The notes: generated from the sequence alone by a model not told the origin. A stretch of DNA of 64,000 bases from Anaerosalibacter sp. Marseille-P3206 (GCF_900155565.1 NZ_FUHM01000002.1:124001-188000); one strand, 5' to 3'. Shown: positions 1 through 9,094, counted from the first letter of the stretch. Translations and numbers: made by a program.

Positions 1-920
1 AATTAAATCCGGATGTAATAACATTAGATGTTGAAATGCCAATTATGGATGGGATTACAACATTAAAGGAAATAAATAAAAGATATAGTATTCCTGTTAT
101 AATGTTAAGTAGTCTCACTACTAAAGGGGCAGAAATGACTTTAAAGGCTCTTGAGATAGGTGCTGTAGATTTTATCCCTAAACCGAAAAATGTATTCGAT
201 ATAGGAAGCAATTCTGTAAGAAAAGATCTCATTGAGAAAATTAAAGTAGTTTCAAAATTAAAATCAATAAAAAAAGATATAGAATTTACTGAAACTAAAA
301 AAACTAAAAATAAGACAATTGTTACTGCGAAATCCTATGGAAAAGAATATGAAAGTATTGTAGCGATAGGAACATCAACTGGGGGGCCTAGGGCATTGCA
401 ACAATTAATACCCAAAATACCCCCAAATATAAATGCTACAATTGTTATAGTACAACATATGCCGCCAGGATTTACTAAGTCCTTAGCAAATAGATTAGAT
501 ACACTGTCAGAGGTAAATGTGAAAGAGGGTGAAGATGGAGAGATTTTAAAAAGAGGTTACTGTTATATAGCACCTGGTGATTTTCATATGACTGTAGTGG
601 AAACTAATAGGGAATTAAAAATTAAATTAGATAAAAACCCACCTGTATCAGGCTTAAGACCCACCGTAGATGCATTGATGGAATCAGTTTCAAGACTTAT
701 TCATGTAAAAAAAATTGCTGCTATTTTAACTGGTATGGGTTCAGATGGGACAATAGGAATCAATGAAATTAAAAAAAATAATGGATTTACTATTGCTGAG
801 GATGAATCTACTTGTGTTGTTTATGGAATGCCAAAATCTGCTATTAAATCTGGTGCTATAGATGTAGTGCTACCTATTGATAAAATTGCAGATGAAATAA
901 TAAATAGAGTGGGGGGATAA
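1..920 (+). CDS. cheB: CheB, chemotaxis protein-glutamate methylesterase (5' end outside window)
   Basis: CheB removes methyl groups from chemoreceptors during adaptation and is switched on by phosphorylation of its receiver domain. The frame is open to the window edge: residues before the first in-window ATG at 36 read LNPDVITLDVEMP, the receiver phospho-aspartate motif, so that ATG is internal and the gene is truncated by the window only. The C-terminal esterase domain starts near 360 and has the three expected catalytic motifs: GTSTGG (Ser, near 375), VQHMPPG (His) and LTGMGSDG (Asp). It ends 3 bases before cheA, so the two are co-transcribed and probably translationally coupled. Identification is secure. 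Confidence 0.97.
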   Translation, partial: LNPDVITLDVEMPIMDGITTLKEINKRYSIPVIMLSSLTTKGAEMTLKALEIGAVDFIPKPKNVFDIGSNSVRKDLIEKIKVVSKLKSIKKDIEFTETKKTKNKTIVTAKSYGKEYESIVAIGTSTGGPRALQQLIPKIPPNINATIVIVQHMPPGFTKSLANRLDTLSEVNVKEGEDGEILKRGYCYIAPGDFHMTVVETNRELKIKLDKNPPVSGLRPTVDALMESVSRLIHVKKIAAILTGMGSDGTIGINEIKKNNGFTIAEDESTCVVYGMPKSAIKSGAIDVVLPIDKIADEIINRVGG

Positions 921-923
921 ATT

Positions 924-2912
924 GTGGACTTGGACATTAATCAATATTTAGATATTTTTGTAGAAGAAGGTCGAGAGCATTTACAAAACATGAATGATAT
1001 ATTACTCGAATTAGAAAAAGATACAGAAAACCAAGAATTAGTAAATGAGCTTTTTAGAATTGCACATACTATTAAAGGTATGGCAGGAACTATGGGATTT
1101 AATAACATGGCAAATCTAACCCATGAAATGGAAGATGTATTACAAGCTATTAGAAGTTCAGAAATTAAAGCCACTACTGAAGTAATAGATATATTATTTG
1201 AATGCTTTGATGCTTTGGATTTAAATGTAAATTATATATCGGAAAATTCTAAAGAAACAGAAGATGAACACTCTGAGTTAATTAGTAAACTAACAAGTGT
1301 TTTTAATTCTAAGTTAGAAGAATCTAATAATAATAATAATACAGCTAAAAATCAAAGTAATGAGTTTGATGCATATGTAAATAATGCAATACTAAAAGCT
1401 GAATCGAACAATTTAAATACTTATGAAATAAATATTAAATTAAGCGAAAATTGTATGCTTAAAGCTGCAAGAGCTTTTATAATCTTTAATACGATTGAAA
1501 GTTATGCTGAAATAATTCATTCAAATCCAGCTGTAGAAGATATTGAAGATGAAAAATTTGATAGGGAGTTTTTATTGGTAATTGTTACGGAAAAAGATAT
1601 AAATACAGTTAAGGATAGTTTATTTAGTATATCCGAAATTGATAACTTTGATGTAAATCCAATTAAAGCTGAGCTAGAAGAGAATATTAAAGAAAAACCA
1701 ACTACAAAACCTGTTGATAAGCCTAACAAACCATCTACTAAAGCAACTAATACTACAACAAAAACGACAAAGGTTGGAAAAACTGTTAGAGTGGATATAG
1801 ACAGATTAGATAATCTAATGAATTTAGTTAGTGAACTAATAATTATTAAAACAAGAATGGAAGATATGGGTGAAGCTTCTAGTCAAGAAGATATGAATGA
1901 AGCAATTGAGTATTTAGAAAGGATAACTACTAGTCTTCATGATGCTGTTATGAAAGTAAGAATGGTTCCAATAGAGAGAGTATTTAATAGATTCCCAAGA
2001 ATGGTAAGAGATTTGTCTAAAGAACTAAATAAGGAAATAAATCTTGAAATGACTGGTGAAGAAACAGAAGTAGACAGGACAGTAATAGATGAAATTGGAG
2101 ACCCATTAGTACATCTTATAAGAAATTCAATTGATCATGGAATAGAACATCCTGAGGAAAGAGTGCAGAATGGAAAGAGTTCAGATGGTACTGTTAAATT
2201 GAAAGCATATCCAGATGGAAATAATGTAGTTATTGAAGTAGAAGATGATGGAAAAGGAATTAATCACGAAGTAATTAAGCGAAAGGCATTAGAAAAGAAT
2301 TTAATCACAGAAAGAGAAGCTGAAATCTTAACTAAAGAAGAATCAGTAGAACTACTATTTAAACCTGGATTTAGTACTGCTGAGACTATATCAGATGTTT
2401 CAGGTAGGGGAGTAGGCTTAGATGTAGTTAAGAGTAAGATTGAGTCTGTAAATGGTTCGATAGAAGTAGAAACAAATTTAGGAAAAGGATCTAAATTTAT
2501 AATAAGAATTCCACTTACATTAGCAATTATTCAAGCGTTACTAGTTAAGTTAGGTGATGAAATATTTGCTATACCATTAAGTTCAATTGCTGAAATAACA
2601 AGTATTCAAAAAGACGATATTAGAAATATTCAAGGCCAAGAAATTATACTATATAGAGAAAAAACTCTACCTATTGTAAGATTGAATCGTATGGTGGGAT
2701 TAGACGAAGAAGAGGAAGATGAATTAACTGTAGTTGTAGTTAGAAAAGGAGATAAGCAAGCTGGAGTTATAGTTCGTAGTTTAATTGGGCAGCAAGAAAT
2801 TGTAATAAAGCCACTAGGGAAGTATCTATCAAACATTAAGTATTTAGCTGGAGCTACAATACTTGGGAATGGAAAAATCTCTTTGATATTAGATGTTAAT
2901 TCTTTATTCTAA
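924..2912 (+). CDS. cheA: CheA, chemotaxis histidine kinase
   Basis: CheA phosphorylates itself on an HPt histidine and passes the phosphate to CheY and CheB in complex with receptors and CheW. The N-terminal HPt domain has the AHTIKGMAG motif with His48. A variable P2-like region and a Thr/Lys-rich linker (about residues 250-290) follow, then the dimerisation helices, the HATPase domain (HLIRNSIDHGIE N-box, VEDDGKGI G1 box, GRGVGLDVV G2 box) and a C-terminal CheW-like domain. The start is GTG at 924, preceded by a run of G residues that overlaps the end of cheB. At 662 residues it has the usual length. No cheY or cheR is visible in the window. Confidence 0.97.
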   Translation: MDLDINQYLDIFVEEGREHLQNMNDILLELEKDTENQELVNELFRIAHTIKGMAGTMGFNNMANLTHEMEDVLQAIRSSEIKATTEVIDILFECFDALDLNVNYISENSKETEDEHSELISKLTSVFNSKLEESNNNNNTAKNQSNEFDAYVNNAILKAESNNLNTYEINIKLSENCMLKAARAFIIFNTIESYAEIIHSNPAVEDIEDEKFDREFLLVIVTEKDINTVKDSLFSISEIDNFDVNPIKAELEENIKEKPTTKPVDKPNKPSTKATNTTTKTTKVGKTVRVDIDRLDNLMNLVSELIIIKTRMEDMGEASSQEDMNEAIEYLERITTSLHDAVMKVRMVPIERVFNRFPRMVRDLSKELNKEINLEMTGEETEVDRTVIDEIGDPLVHLIRNSIDHGIEHPEERVQNGKSSDGTVKLKAYPDGNNVVIEVEDDGKGINHEVIKRKALEKNLITEREAEILTKEESVELLFKPGFSTAETISDVSGRGVGLDVVKSKIESVNGSIEVETNLGKGSKFIIRIPLTLAIIQALLVKLGDEIFAIPLSSIAEITSIQKDDIRNIQGQEIILYREKTLPIVRLNRMVGLDEEEEDELTVVVVRKGDKQAGVIVRSLIGQQEIVIKPLGKYLSNIKYLAGATILGNGKISLILDVNSLF

Positions 2913-2925
2913 AGGGGGGAAGATA

Positions 2926-3354
2926 GTGACTACAGAGATGGAAAACAAATATGTTATATTTAAAATAGAGAATGAGTATTATGGACTAAATATTGAAAAT
3001 GTACAATCTATTGAAAAATTTCAAAACTATACTAGGGTACCAAATGCCCCTAAATATGTAAAAGGGGTTATTAATTTAAGAGGAGAAGTAGTTCCTATAT
3101 TAGATCTAAGAATAAAACTAAATCTTAGTCCAAAAGAGGTTGATACTAATACTAGGATAGTTATTGCTAAACAAGATGAATTAGTTATAGGATTAATAGT
3201 GGATGCATCTAGCGAAGTTTTAGAAATAAGTAGGGAAAATGTAGACAAACCTCCTACTAATGGGGATGATGAATCTCAAGAATATATTAAAGGGATTGGA
3301 AAAGAAAAAGATAGATTGATTATTATTATTGATTTAGAAAAATTATTAGAGTAA
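2926..3354 (+). CDS. cheW: CheW, chemotaxis coupling protein
   Basis: CheW links CheA to chemoreceptors through an SH3-like double barrel. The whole 142-residue protein is a CheW domain, with YVIFKIENEYYGL near the start and the conserved GVINLRGEVVPILDL stretch in the middle. The frame is open further upstream, overlapping cheA, but the strong ribosome site AGGGGGGAAG at 2913-2922 points to GTG 2926 as the start. It lies between cheA and cheC in the same operon. Confidence 0.95.
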   Translation: MTTEMENKYVIFKIENEYYGLNIENVQSIEKFQNYTRVPNAPKYVKGVINLRGEVVPILDLRIKLNLSPKEVDTNTRIVIAKQDELVIGLIVDASSEVLEISRENVDKPPTNGDDESQEYIKGIGKEKDRLIIIIDLEKLLE

Positions 3355-3372
3355 GAATGATGAGGTGTTTGT

Positions 3373-3987
3373 ATGTCATTAGATATAGATAATCTTAATG
3401 ATGTGATGTTGGATGTATTAAAGGAATTAGGAAATATTGGTTCTGGGAATGCTGCGACTGCTTTAGCAACTATGATTTCTAAGAGAGTTGATATGAATGT
3501 ACCTCAAGTAAAAATATTAGAATTCCAAGATGTACCTAAAATTTTAGGCGGAGAGGAGACTCCGGTGGTTGGAATTTATTTTGAAATGACTGGTGAAATT
3601 GTAGGGAATATTATGTTTGTATTAAGTTTAGAGTCAGCAAGAAATTTAACAAATATTTTATTTGGTAGAGAAGATACTTCTAGTAATTTAGATGAAATGG
3701 ATTTATCAGCATTATCTGAAATTGGGAACATATTAGCCTCATCATATATTAATTCATTGAGCGCTTTAACTGGTATGAAATTAAATGTTTCTGTGCCATC
3801 TTTATGTATTGATATGGCTGGAGCTATAATAAGCGTTACTGCTATTCAATTTGGCTATATTGCTGATAATATAATATTTATTGAAACTGAGTTTGAAGAA
3901 GGTAATAGTACTGTTTCAGGTAATTTGTTTATGATACCTGAAATTGATTCTTTTGAAAAATTACTAAATAGTTTAGGGGTATGTTAA
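3373..3987 (+). CDS. cheC: CheC, CheY-P phosphatase
   Basis: CheC dephosphorylates CheY-P and binds CheD. The 204-residue protein has two internal copies of the family's phosphatase motif: ELGNIGSGNA near residue 16 and EIGNILASSY near residue 117, each with the paired Glu and Asn and a following helix. Both sites look intact, so this is an active CheC rather than a FliY-type or one-site variant. The ATG at 3373 follows a GAGGTG ribosome site. cheD starts 2 bases after the stop. Confidence 0.95.
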   Translation: MSLDIDNLNDVMLDVLKELGNIGSGNAATALATMISKRVDMNVPQVKILEFQDVPKILGGEETPVVGIYFEMTGEIVGNIMFVLSLESARNLTNILFGREDTSSNLDEMDLSALSEIGNILASSYINSLSALTGMKLNVSVPSLCIDMAGAIISVTAIQFGYIADNIIFIETEFEEGNSTVSGNLFMIPEIDSFEKLLNSLGVC

Positions 3988-3988
3988 G

Positions 3989-4471
3989 ATGGAAGTAGTT
4001 AAGGTAGGTATGGCAGATCTAAATGTTTTAAAATCTCCAGGCATATTAACAACATTAGGATTAGGTTCTTGTGTTGGTATAGCACTATATGATAAGGATA
4101 AAAAAATAGCAGGATTGGCTCATATTATGTTACCGTCAAGTTTAGAAATAAAAAACAATACCAATAAAGCCAAATTTGCTGATACAGGTATAGAACTTCT
4201 TGTTGAAAGAATGCTTCATATTGGTGCAAGTAGAAGAGTACTTAAAGCAAAGATTGCAGGTGGTTCCCAAATGTTCAATTTCAATTCGGATAGTGATATA
4301 TTAAAAGTTGGTCAACGAAATGTATTAGCTACTAAAGAAAAATTAAGAGAATTAAAAATACCAATAATTGCAGAAGATACAGGTGGAAATTATGGTAGAA
4401 CTATCGAATTAAGTTCTTTAGATGGTTCTTTATTAGTGAAAACTATTGGACATGGGACTCAAGTTATTTAG
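3989..4471 (+). CDS. cheD: CheD, chemoreceptor glutamine deamidase
   Basis: CheD deamidates chemoreceptor glutamines and also stimulates CheC. The catalytic Cys is in GLGSCVGI (about residue 28) and the His in LAHIMLP (about residue 45), followed by the family motif AGGSQMF. At 160 residues it is standard length. It starts almost on the cheC stop, which fits the known CheC-CheD partnership. The next gene, the sigma factor, has its own strong ribosome site. Confidence 0.95.
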   Translation: MEVVKVGMADLNVLKSPGILTTLGLGSCVGIALYDKDKKIAGLAHIMLPSSLEIKNNTNKAKFADTGIELLVERMLHIGASRRVLKAKIAGGSQMFNFNSDSDILKVGQRNVLATKEKLRELKIPIIAEDTGGNYGRTIELSSLDGSLLVKTIGHGTQVI

Positions 4472-4495
4472 CTTATCTGCAGGAGGTTTTGCTTT

Positions 4496-5242
4496 ATGAT
4501 TACTGAAGAAATTTGGATAAAATATAAAGAGACTGAAGATAAAAAACTTAAAGATTTATTAATAATTAACTATGTTCCTTTAGTCAAAATAGTAGCAGGA
4601 AGGATGTACAATTTTTACGGAAGTAAAGTTGAATTTGATGATTTGCTTGGTTATGGTATACTTGGACTAATAGATAGCATTGAAAAGTTTGATATAAGTA
4701 AAAATATAAAATTTGAAACTTATGCTCAGATAAGAATAAAGGGCGCTATTATTGATAATATTAGAAAATTAGATTGGATTCCTAGGTCTTTAAGGAAAAA
4801 ATCAAAACTAGTTCAGCAGACAATGCAAGAACTTGAAAACAAGTTAGGATATACTCCATCAAACATTGAAATAGCTAATCACTTAAATATCGGTGTTGAA
4901 GAAGTAGAAAATATATTATCTGACATTGCTACATTTAATGTTGTATCTCTAGAAGAATTTTTAAAAAACAAAAGTGAGGGTATTTTAGATTCAAAAGACA
5001 ATAGTGAGTTACCTGATGATGTATATGAAAAGAAAGAAATAAAAGCTATTTTGATTGATACGATTAATAATTTACCTGAGAAAGAAAAGCTCATTATTTC
5101 ACTATATTATTATGATGAATTAACTTATAAGGAAATTGGTAATATTTTAGACTTATCTGAATCTAGGATATCTCAAATACATAGTAAAACTATGTTAAAA
5201 TTAAAGAATGACTTAATAAAGAAAGGAATAAACGACCATTAA
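4496..5242 (+). CDS. sigD: FliA/SigD-family sigma factor
   Basis: This is the motility sigma factor that directs RNA polymerase to late flagellar and chemotaxis promoters. Region 2 is clear: FDDLLGYGILGLIDSIEKFD, then an FETYAQIRIKGAIIDNIRKLDWIPR stretch typical of the FliA/WhiG class. Region 3 follows (PSNIEIANHL), and the protein ends with a region 4 helix-turn-helix (YKEIGNILDLSESRISQI). The length of 248 residues and the position after cheD match B. subtilis sigD. A strong GGAGG site at 4481-4485 precedes the ATG. No anti-sigma factor FlgM is in the window. Confidence 0.93.
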   Translation: MITEEIWIKYKETEDKKLKDLLIINYVPLVKIVAGRMYNFYGSKVEFDDLLGYGILGLIDSIEKFDISKNIKFETYAQIRIKGAIIDNIRKLDWIPRSLRKKSKLVQQTMQELENKLGYTPSNIEIANHLNIGVEEVENILSDIATFNVVSLEEFLKNKSEGILDSKDNSELPDDVYEKKEIKAILIDTINNLPEKEKLIISLYYYDELTYKEIGNILDLSESRISQIHSKTMLKLKNDLIKKGINDH

Positions 5243-5257
5243 ACAAGGGGGATGTTT

Positions 5258-6634
5258 ATGGACAATGACAATAATCAAATCATAGTAGAAGTAAGCAGAA
5301 ATGGACTTGAAGCCTATTTGACGCTTAAACAAGAAGGATATTTAGATACTGATTTTTCATATGAAGAAGTTTTAAATAAAATAAAAGATATAATTAAGTC
5401 AGATATTGACGAGCAGATTGTCAAAGAAATAGTTTATCAAAAGATATATAATGATAAGTTACGTATAGCCAAAGGACAGCCACCGGAAGATGGAAAAGAT
5501 GGATACATAAAGTATTTCTTTGAGGACAAGAAAAAGATTACACCTAAGGTAAATACAAATGGTACAGTTGATTACAGAGAACTAGATTTAATTAATAATG
5601 TAAAAAAAGGAGATATACTTGCAGAGATTATTCCTCCCAAGGAAGGTAAGGATGGTATTAAAGTCACTGGTGAGATTATCCCGTATAAAAAAGGTAAGTT
5701 GCCTTATCTAAAACCTGGTAAAAATGTTAAAGTTTCAGATGATGGAGTTAAACTTATAGCAACTAGTGATGGACAAGTTAGATTTATGGGAGATAAAGTA
5801 GTTGTTTTAGATATATTGAATTTAGAATCGGTAGACAATTCAACGGGTAATATATCTTTTAATGGTACTGTTAAGATTAAAAACAATGTACTAAGTGGTT
5901 TTGAAGTGAAGTCTAGTGGAGATATAGAAGTTTCAGGTGTTGTTGAAGGTGCTATATTACAAAGTGAAGGCAATATTTTAATTAGAAAGGGAATACAAGG
6001 ATATAATTGTGGTAGGATAAATGCTAGAGGAAACATAATTTCAAATTATATTGAAAATTCATTTATTTATTGTAATAATAATTTGACTTCAGAGGCAATT
6101 ATGCATAGTGAAGTAACTTGCAGAGGCGAGATAAATGTTATAGGTAGAAAAGGACTTATAGTAGGTGGAGTTTGTAGAGCAAGAACTATGATTAAAGCAA
6201 AGACTGTTGGTTCGAGGATGGCTACTGTAACAGTAATTGAAGTTGGCTCTGATCCAGAATTAAAATTTAAATATGAAAAACTTGAAAAAGATATTTGCGA
6301 AATAACAAATAATCTAGATAAGGTTAAAAAAACAATAACTTTATTAGAAAATATGGCAAAGGCAAATAAATTGGATGATAATAAAAAAGAATTATACAAT
6401 AATTTATTATATACTCGGGAGAATTTAGAAGATGAGTTTGCCAATTTAAATAGGGAATATATAATTGTCAAGGCAAAGTTAAGCGATACTTCATCAGGTA
6501 GATTAAAAGTCGAAGGGACTGTATATCCAGGCGTAAAAATCGTAATGGGTAATAATGTCATCTATATAAGGGATGAAATGAGTCATTGTACTTTTTATAG
6601 AGAAGGCGGAGATATAAAAGTTGGTCCCTATTAA
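5258..6634 (+). CDS. FapA-family (DUF342) protein, flagellar-locus associated
   Basis: The protein belongs to the DUF342/FapA family, found in flagellar loci of many Firmicutes and proteobacteria; its biochemistry is poorly known, with roles suggested in flagellar assembly or placement. The N-terminal 170 residues include KEGKDGIKVTGE and KPGKNVKV. The middle (about 180-300) is a glycine-rich stretch that reads like a stacked beta-helix, with repeated turns such as SSGDIEVSGVVEGA and SEGNILIRKGIQG. A coiled coil follows near residues 330-400. I chose ATG 5258 over ATG 5252 because the AAGGGG ribosome site would lie almost on top of the earlier codon. Confidence 0.85.
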   Translation: MDNDNNQIIVEVSRNGLEAYLTLKQEGYLDTDFSYEEVLNKIKDIIKSDIDEQIVKEIVYQKIYNDKLRIAKGQPPEDGKDGYIKYFFEDKKKITPKVNTNGTVDYRELDLINNVKKGDILAEIIPPKEGKDGIKVTGEIIPYKKGKLPYLKPGKNVKVSDDGVKLIATSDGQVRFMGDKVVVLDILNLESVDNSTGNISFNGTVKIKNNVLSGFEVKSSGDIEVSGVVEGAILQSEGNILIRKGIQGYNCGRINARGNIISNYIENSFIYCNNNLTSEAIMHSEVTCRGEINVIGRKGLIVGGVCRARTMIKAKTVGSRMATVTVIEVGSDPELKFKYEKLEKDICEITNNLDKVKKTITLLENMAKANKLDDNKKELYNNLLYTRENLEDEFANLNREYIIVKAKLSDTSSGRLKVEGTVYPGVKIVMGNNVIYIRDEMSHCTFYREGGDIKVGPY

Positions 6635-6646
6635 GGGGTGATTTTA

Positions 6647-6973
6647 ATGTCAATTAGACCTGTAGACTATAATACAATGGTACCAAAGGTACAAGAACTA
6701 TCTAAAACAAGACAAATTGAAAATGATAAGACAAAAGTTCAGTTGCAGCAATTGCATTTACAACAGGAGCATAAGACCCAAAGAGAGCTGTCTAGGGTAA
6801 ATAGTACACAAAAAAATGAAAAAGCTAAAATAAATGTAAAAGATGAGAAGAATAAAGGCGGTAGTCACAAAAATGATTCTGAGTTAAATAATGATAAAAA
6901 GAAAAGAGATAAAGAAGAAAAAAAAGAAAATAATAAATTAGATGTTGGAAATAATATAGATATAAGAATATGA
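6647..6973 (+). CDS. Small charged protein of the motility operon, function unknown
   Basis: I do not recognise a characterised function. The 108-residue product begins SIRPVDYNTMVPKVQELS, an opening I associate with short conserved hypothetical proteins in clostridial flagellar operons. It becomes very hydrophilic and lysine-rich from about residue 50, looks largely disordered, and has no membrane segment or enzyme motif. GTG 6638 is also in frame, but the AAGGGG at 6633-6638 fits the ATG at 6647. The tight spacing to the FapA-family gene and to the next gene implies one operon. Confidence 0.7.
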   Translation: MSIRPVDYNTMVPKVQELSKTRQIENDKTKVQLQQLHLQQEHKTQRELSRVNSTQKNEKAKINVKDEKNKGGSHKNDSELNNDKKKRDKEEKKENNKLDVGNNIDIRI

Positions 6974-6985
6974 TGAGGGATTAAT

Positions 6986-7414
6986 ATGTCTAATACTATT
7001 TTATTGATAATCGGTATAATATTTATAATTATATCTATTATCAATATTAATAAAACAAAAATTCAAGAAGAAAAAAGATATGAAGAAATTGTCAAGATAT
7101 ATGAAGAAGCTATTGAGTATAGAGATTACCTTAATGAAATAACTGATAATTTAGAATCAATAATTGATTCTACTATTTATAAAGTAAATAAGACAAAATC
7201 AAAGAATGAACCTGTTGTTGTGGAATCCCTTAATAGCGCAAATGATTTGTTTAAAATAGACAATAAAAATGAGGATAAAGAATTGATAGAACAAGTACTT
7301 GAATTAAGAGAAATAGGTTTAACTACTAGAGAGATAGCTCAAAAATTAAATAAAGGTATAAGGGAAATTGACATTATGTTAAAGGTTAATGAAAATATGA
7401 ATAGAGTTAAATAA
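6986..7414 (+). CDS. SwrB/YlxL-like membrane-anchored protein
   Basis: The protein has one N-terminal membrane helix (residues 3-22, rich in Ile), then a charged coiled segment, then a C-terminal helix-turn-helix-like stretch (LREIGLTTREIAQKLNKGIREID) near residues 104-128. This architecture and its place between the sigma factor and rpsB match B. subtilis SwrB (YlxL), which promotes assembly of the flagellar export apparatus. Sequence similarity is not strong enough by eye to claim orthology; the role is inferred from layout and position. It appears to be the last gene of the motility operon, since a promoter for rpsB follows. Confidence 0.65.
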   Translation: MSNTILLIIGIIFIIISIININKTKIQEEKRYEEIVKIYEEAIEYRDYLNEITDNLESIIDSTIYKVNKTKSKNEPVVVESLNSANDLFKIDNKNEDKELIEQVLELREIGLTTREIAQKLNKGIREIDIMLKVNENMNRVK

Positions 7415-7422
7415 AAAAAAGA

Positions 7423-7451
7423 TTGATTTATAAAAAACTCTATGTTATACT
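7423..7451 (+). promoter_or_regulatory. Sigma-A promoter for rpsB
   Basis: TTGATT at 7423-7428 and TATACT at 7446-7451 are separated by exactly 17 bases, a good housekeeping promoter. Transcription would start near 7458 and give an untranslated leader of about 95 bases before rpsB. Confidence 0.75.
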
Positions 7452-7482
7452 ACAAAAGTGATTACACACATTCTTAGATTTT

Positions 7483-7510
7483 TAAGGTGTTGCCAACAAA
7501 AGGTACCTTA
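7483..7510 (+). promoter_or_regulatory. Structured leader of rpsB, possible S2 autoregulatory element
   Basis: Within the rpsB leader TAAGGT (7483-7488) pairs with ACCTTA (7505-7510), with a few further pairs inside. The hairpin sits between the promoter and the ribosome site. Ribosomal protein S2 represses its own mRNA in other bacteria, so an autoregulatory role is plausible, but I infer it from position only. Confidence 0.45.
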
Positions 7511-7554
7511 GAGAGATGATAAGGATGGAGGAAAAAAACGAGGAGGTGAAGTAG

Positions 7555-8262
7555 ATGTCAGTTATAACAATGAAAAGTCTACTAGAAGCAGGTGTTCACT
7601 TTGGACATCAAACTAGAAGATGGAATCCTAAAATGGCAGAATATATATTTACAGAGAGAAATGGAATATATATAATTGATTTACAAAAAACAGTAACAAA
7701 AGTTGAAGAAGCATATGAGTTTGTAAAAGAAGTAGCTGCAGATGATGGAAAAATATTATTCGTAGGAACTAAAAAACAAGCTCAAGAAGCTATTGAATCT
7801 GAAGCAAAAAGATGTGGTATGTATTATGTAAATCAAAGATGGTTAGGTGGAATGTTAACTAACTATAAGACTATTAGGAAAAGAATAGATAGACTTAATG
7901 AATTAACTAAAATGGAGGAAGACGGCATATTCGAAGTTCTTCCAAAAAAAGAGGTTATTCAATTAAAGCTTGAAGCAGAAAGATTAGAAAAGTTCCTTGG
8001 TGGAATTAAAGACATGAATGGAATTCCAGATGTTTTATTTATAGTAGACCCAAGAAAAGAAAGAATAGCAGTAAATGAAGCAAAGATATTAGGTATACCT
8101 GTTATAGCTATTGTTGATACTAACTGTGATCCAGATGAAGTTGATTATGTTATACCAGGTAATGATGATGCAATAAGAGCTGTAAAATTACTTACAGAAA
8201 CTATGGCAAATGCAGTTATAGAAGGTAAGCAAGGCGAACAAATGGAAACAGTTGAAGAGTAA
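7555..8262 (+). CDS. rpsB: 30S ribosomal protein S2
   Basis: S2 joins the back of the 30S subunit late in assembly and is needed for S1 binding where S1 exists. The opening [24 protein letters not shown] and the motifs GTKKQAQEA and [13 protein letters not shown] are diagnostic. The length of 235 residues is normal. A very strong GAGGAGGTG site precedes ATG 7555. It has its own promoter and leader, and tsf follows after a hairpin. Confidence 0.98.
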   Translation: MSVITMKSLLEAGVHFGHQTRRWNPKMAEYIFTERNGIYIIDLQKTVTKVEEAYEFVKEVAADDGKILFVGTKKQAQEAIESEAKRCGMYYVNQRWLGGMLTNYKTIRKRIDRLNELTKMEEDGIFEVLPKKEVIQLKLEAERLEKFLGGIKDMNGIPDVLFIVDPRKERIAVNEAKILGIPVIAIVDTNCDPDEVDYVIPGNDDAIRAVKLLTETMANAVIEGKQGEQMETVEE

Positions 8263-8271
8263 AAATTTGAC

Positions 8272-8320
8272 GGTAAGGGTTACATAAGGGATTACTCCCT
8301 TACTACTCTTACCATTTTAT
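8272..8320 (+). terminator. rpsB-tsf intergenic hairpin, likely partial terminator
   Basis: TAAGGGA (8285-8291) pairs perfectly with TCCCTTA (8296-8302) around a 4-base loop, inside an outer pairing of GGTAAG (8272-8277) with CTTACC (8308-8313). It is followed by a short T-rich stretch. Because tsf has no obvious promoter of its own, this is more likely an attenuator that lowers tsf relative to rpsB than a full stop. Confidence 0.6.
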
Positions 8321-8343
8321 TTAATATGATCAGGAGGGATAAT

Positions 8344-8991
8344 ATGGCTATATCAGCTGCAATGGTAAAAGAGTTAAGAGAAAGAACTGGCGCTGGAATG
8401 ATGGATTGTAAAAAAGCATTACAAGAAACAGATGGTGACATAGAAAAAGCTATAGATTTATTAAGAGAAAAAGGATTATCAAAGGCTGCAAAAAAGGCTG
8501 GAAGAATTGCTGCGGAAGGTTTAGTTGACTCATACATACACAATGGTAGAATTGGTGTATTAATTGAAGTAAACACAGAAACTGATTTCGTTGCTAAAAA
8601 TGAAGAATTCAAACAATTTGTTAGGGACATGGCTATGCAAGTAGCTGCTTCAAGTCCAAAATATGTTTCTGTAGAAGATGTTCCAGAAGAAGTAGTAGCA
8701 AGAGAAAAAGAAGTATTAATGAATCAAGTAGTTAATGAAGGAAAACCAGAACATGTTGCTGAGAAAATAGTTGAAGGAAGACTTGGAAAGTTCTTTGAAC
8801 AAATTTGTTTACTTGAACAATCTTTCATTAAAGATCCAGACAAAAAAGTAAAAGATTTATTAAATGAAAAGATATCAGTGATTGGTGAAAATATAAAAAT
8901 CAGAAGATTTGTTAGATATGAAGTTGGAGAAGGATTAGAAAAAAGAGAAGAAGATTTTGCTGAAGAAGTAGCTAAGCAAATTAATGGATAG
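8344..8991 (+). CDS. tsf: Elongation factor Ts
   Basis: EF-Ts recharges EF-Tu by exchanging GDP for GTP. The N-terminal UBA-like domain carries [18 protein letters not shown], and the signature [15 protein letters not shown] lies near residue 80. At 215 residues it is the short Gram-positive form. The frame is open upstream to 8326, but the AGGAGGG site at 8332-8338 selects ATG 8344. Confidence 0.98.
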   Translation: MAISAAMVKELRERTGAGMMDCKKALQETDGDIEKAIDLLREKGLSKAAKKAGRIAAEGLVDSYIHNGRIGVLIEVNTETDFVAKNEEFKQFVRDMAMQVAASSPKYVSVEDVPEEVVAREKEVLMNQVVNEGKPEHVAEKIVEGRLGKFFEQICLLEQSFIKDPDKKVKDLLNEKISVIGENIKIRRFVRYEVGEGLEKREEDFAEEVAKQING

Positions 8992-8992
8992 A

Positions 8993-9026
8993 TTAAATGG
9001 AGAACACAGGGCTGTTCTCCATTTAA
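8993..9026 (+). terminator. Long perfect hairpin after tsf
   Basis: Fourteen bases (8993-9006, with core AATGGAGAACA) pair perfectly with 9013-9026 around a 6-base loop. It starts 2 bases after the tsf stop. There is no clean T-run, so it may be a 3'-end stabiliser or processing site as much as a terminator. Confidence 0.65.
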
Positions 9027-9094
9027 AATAAATTGAGAAAAATTAAAGGAGAAATCATCTTAATGTAGAAATAAGTAGTATGGGGAGTGTTTAT

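Noticed and set aside
941-1174. Minus-strand open frames inside cheA and other large genes
   Set aside because: They lie opposite strong coding regions, lack ribosome sites and have odd composition. They are shadows of the real genes.
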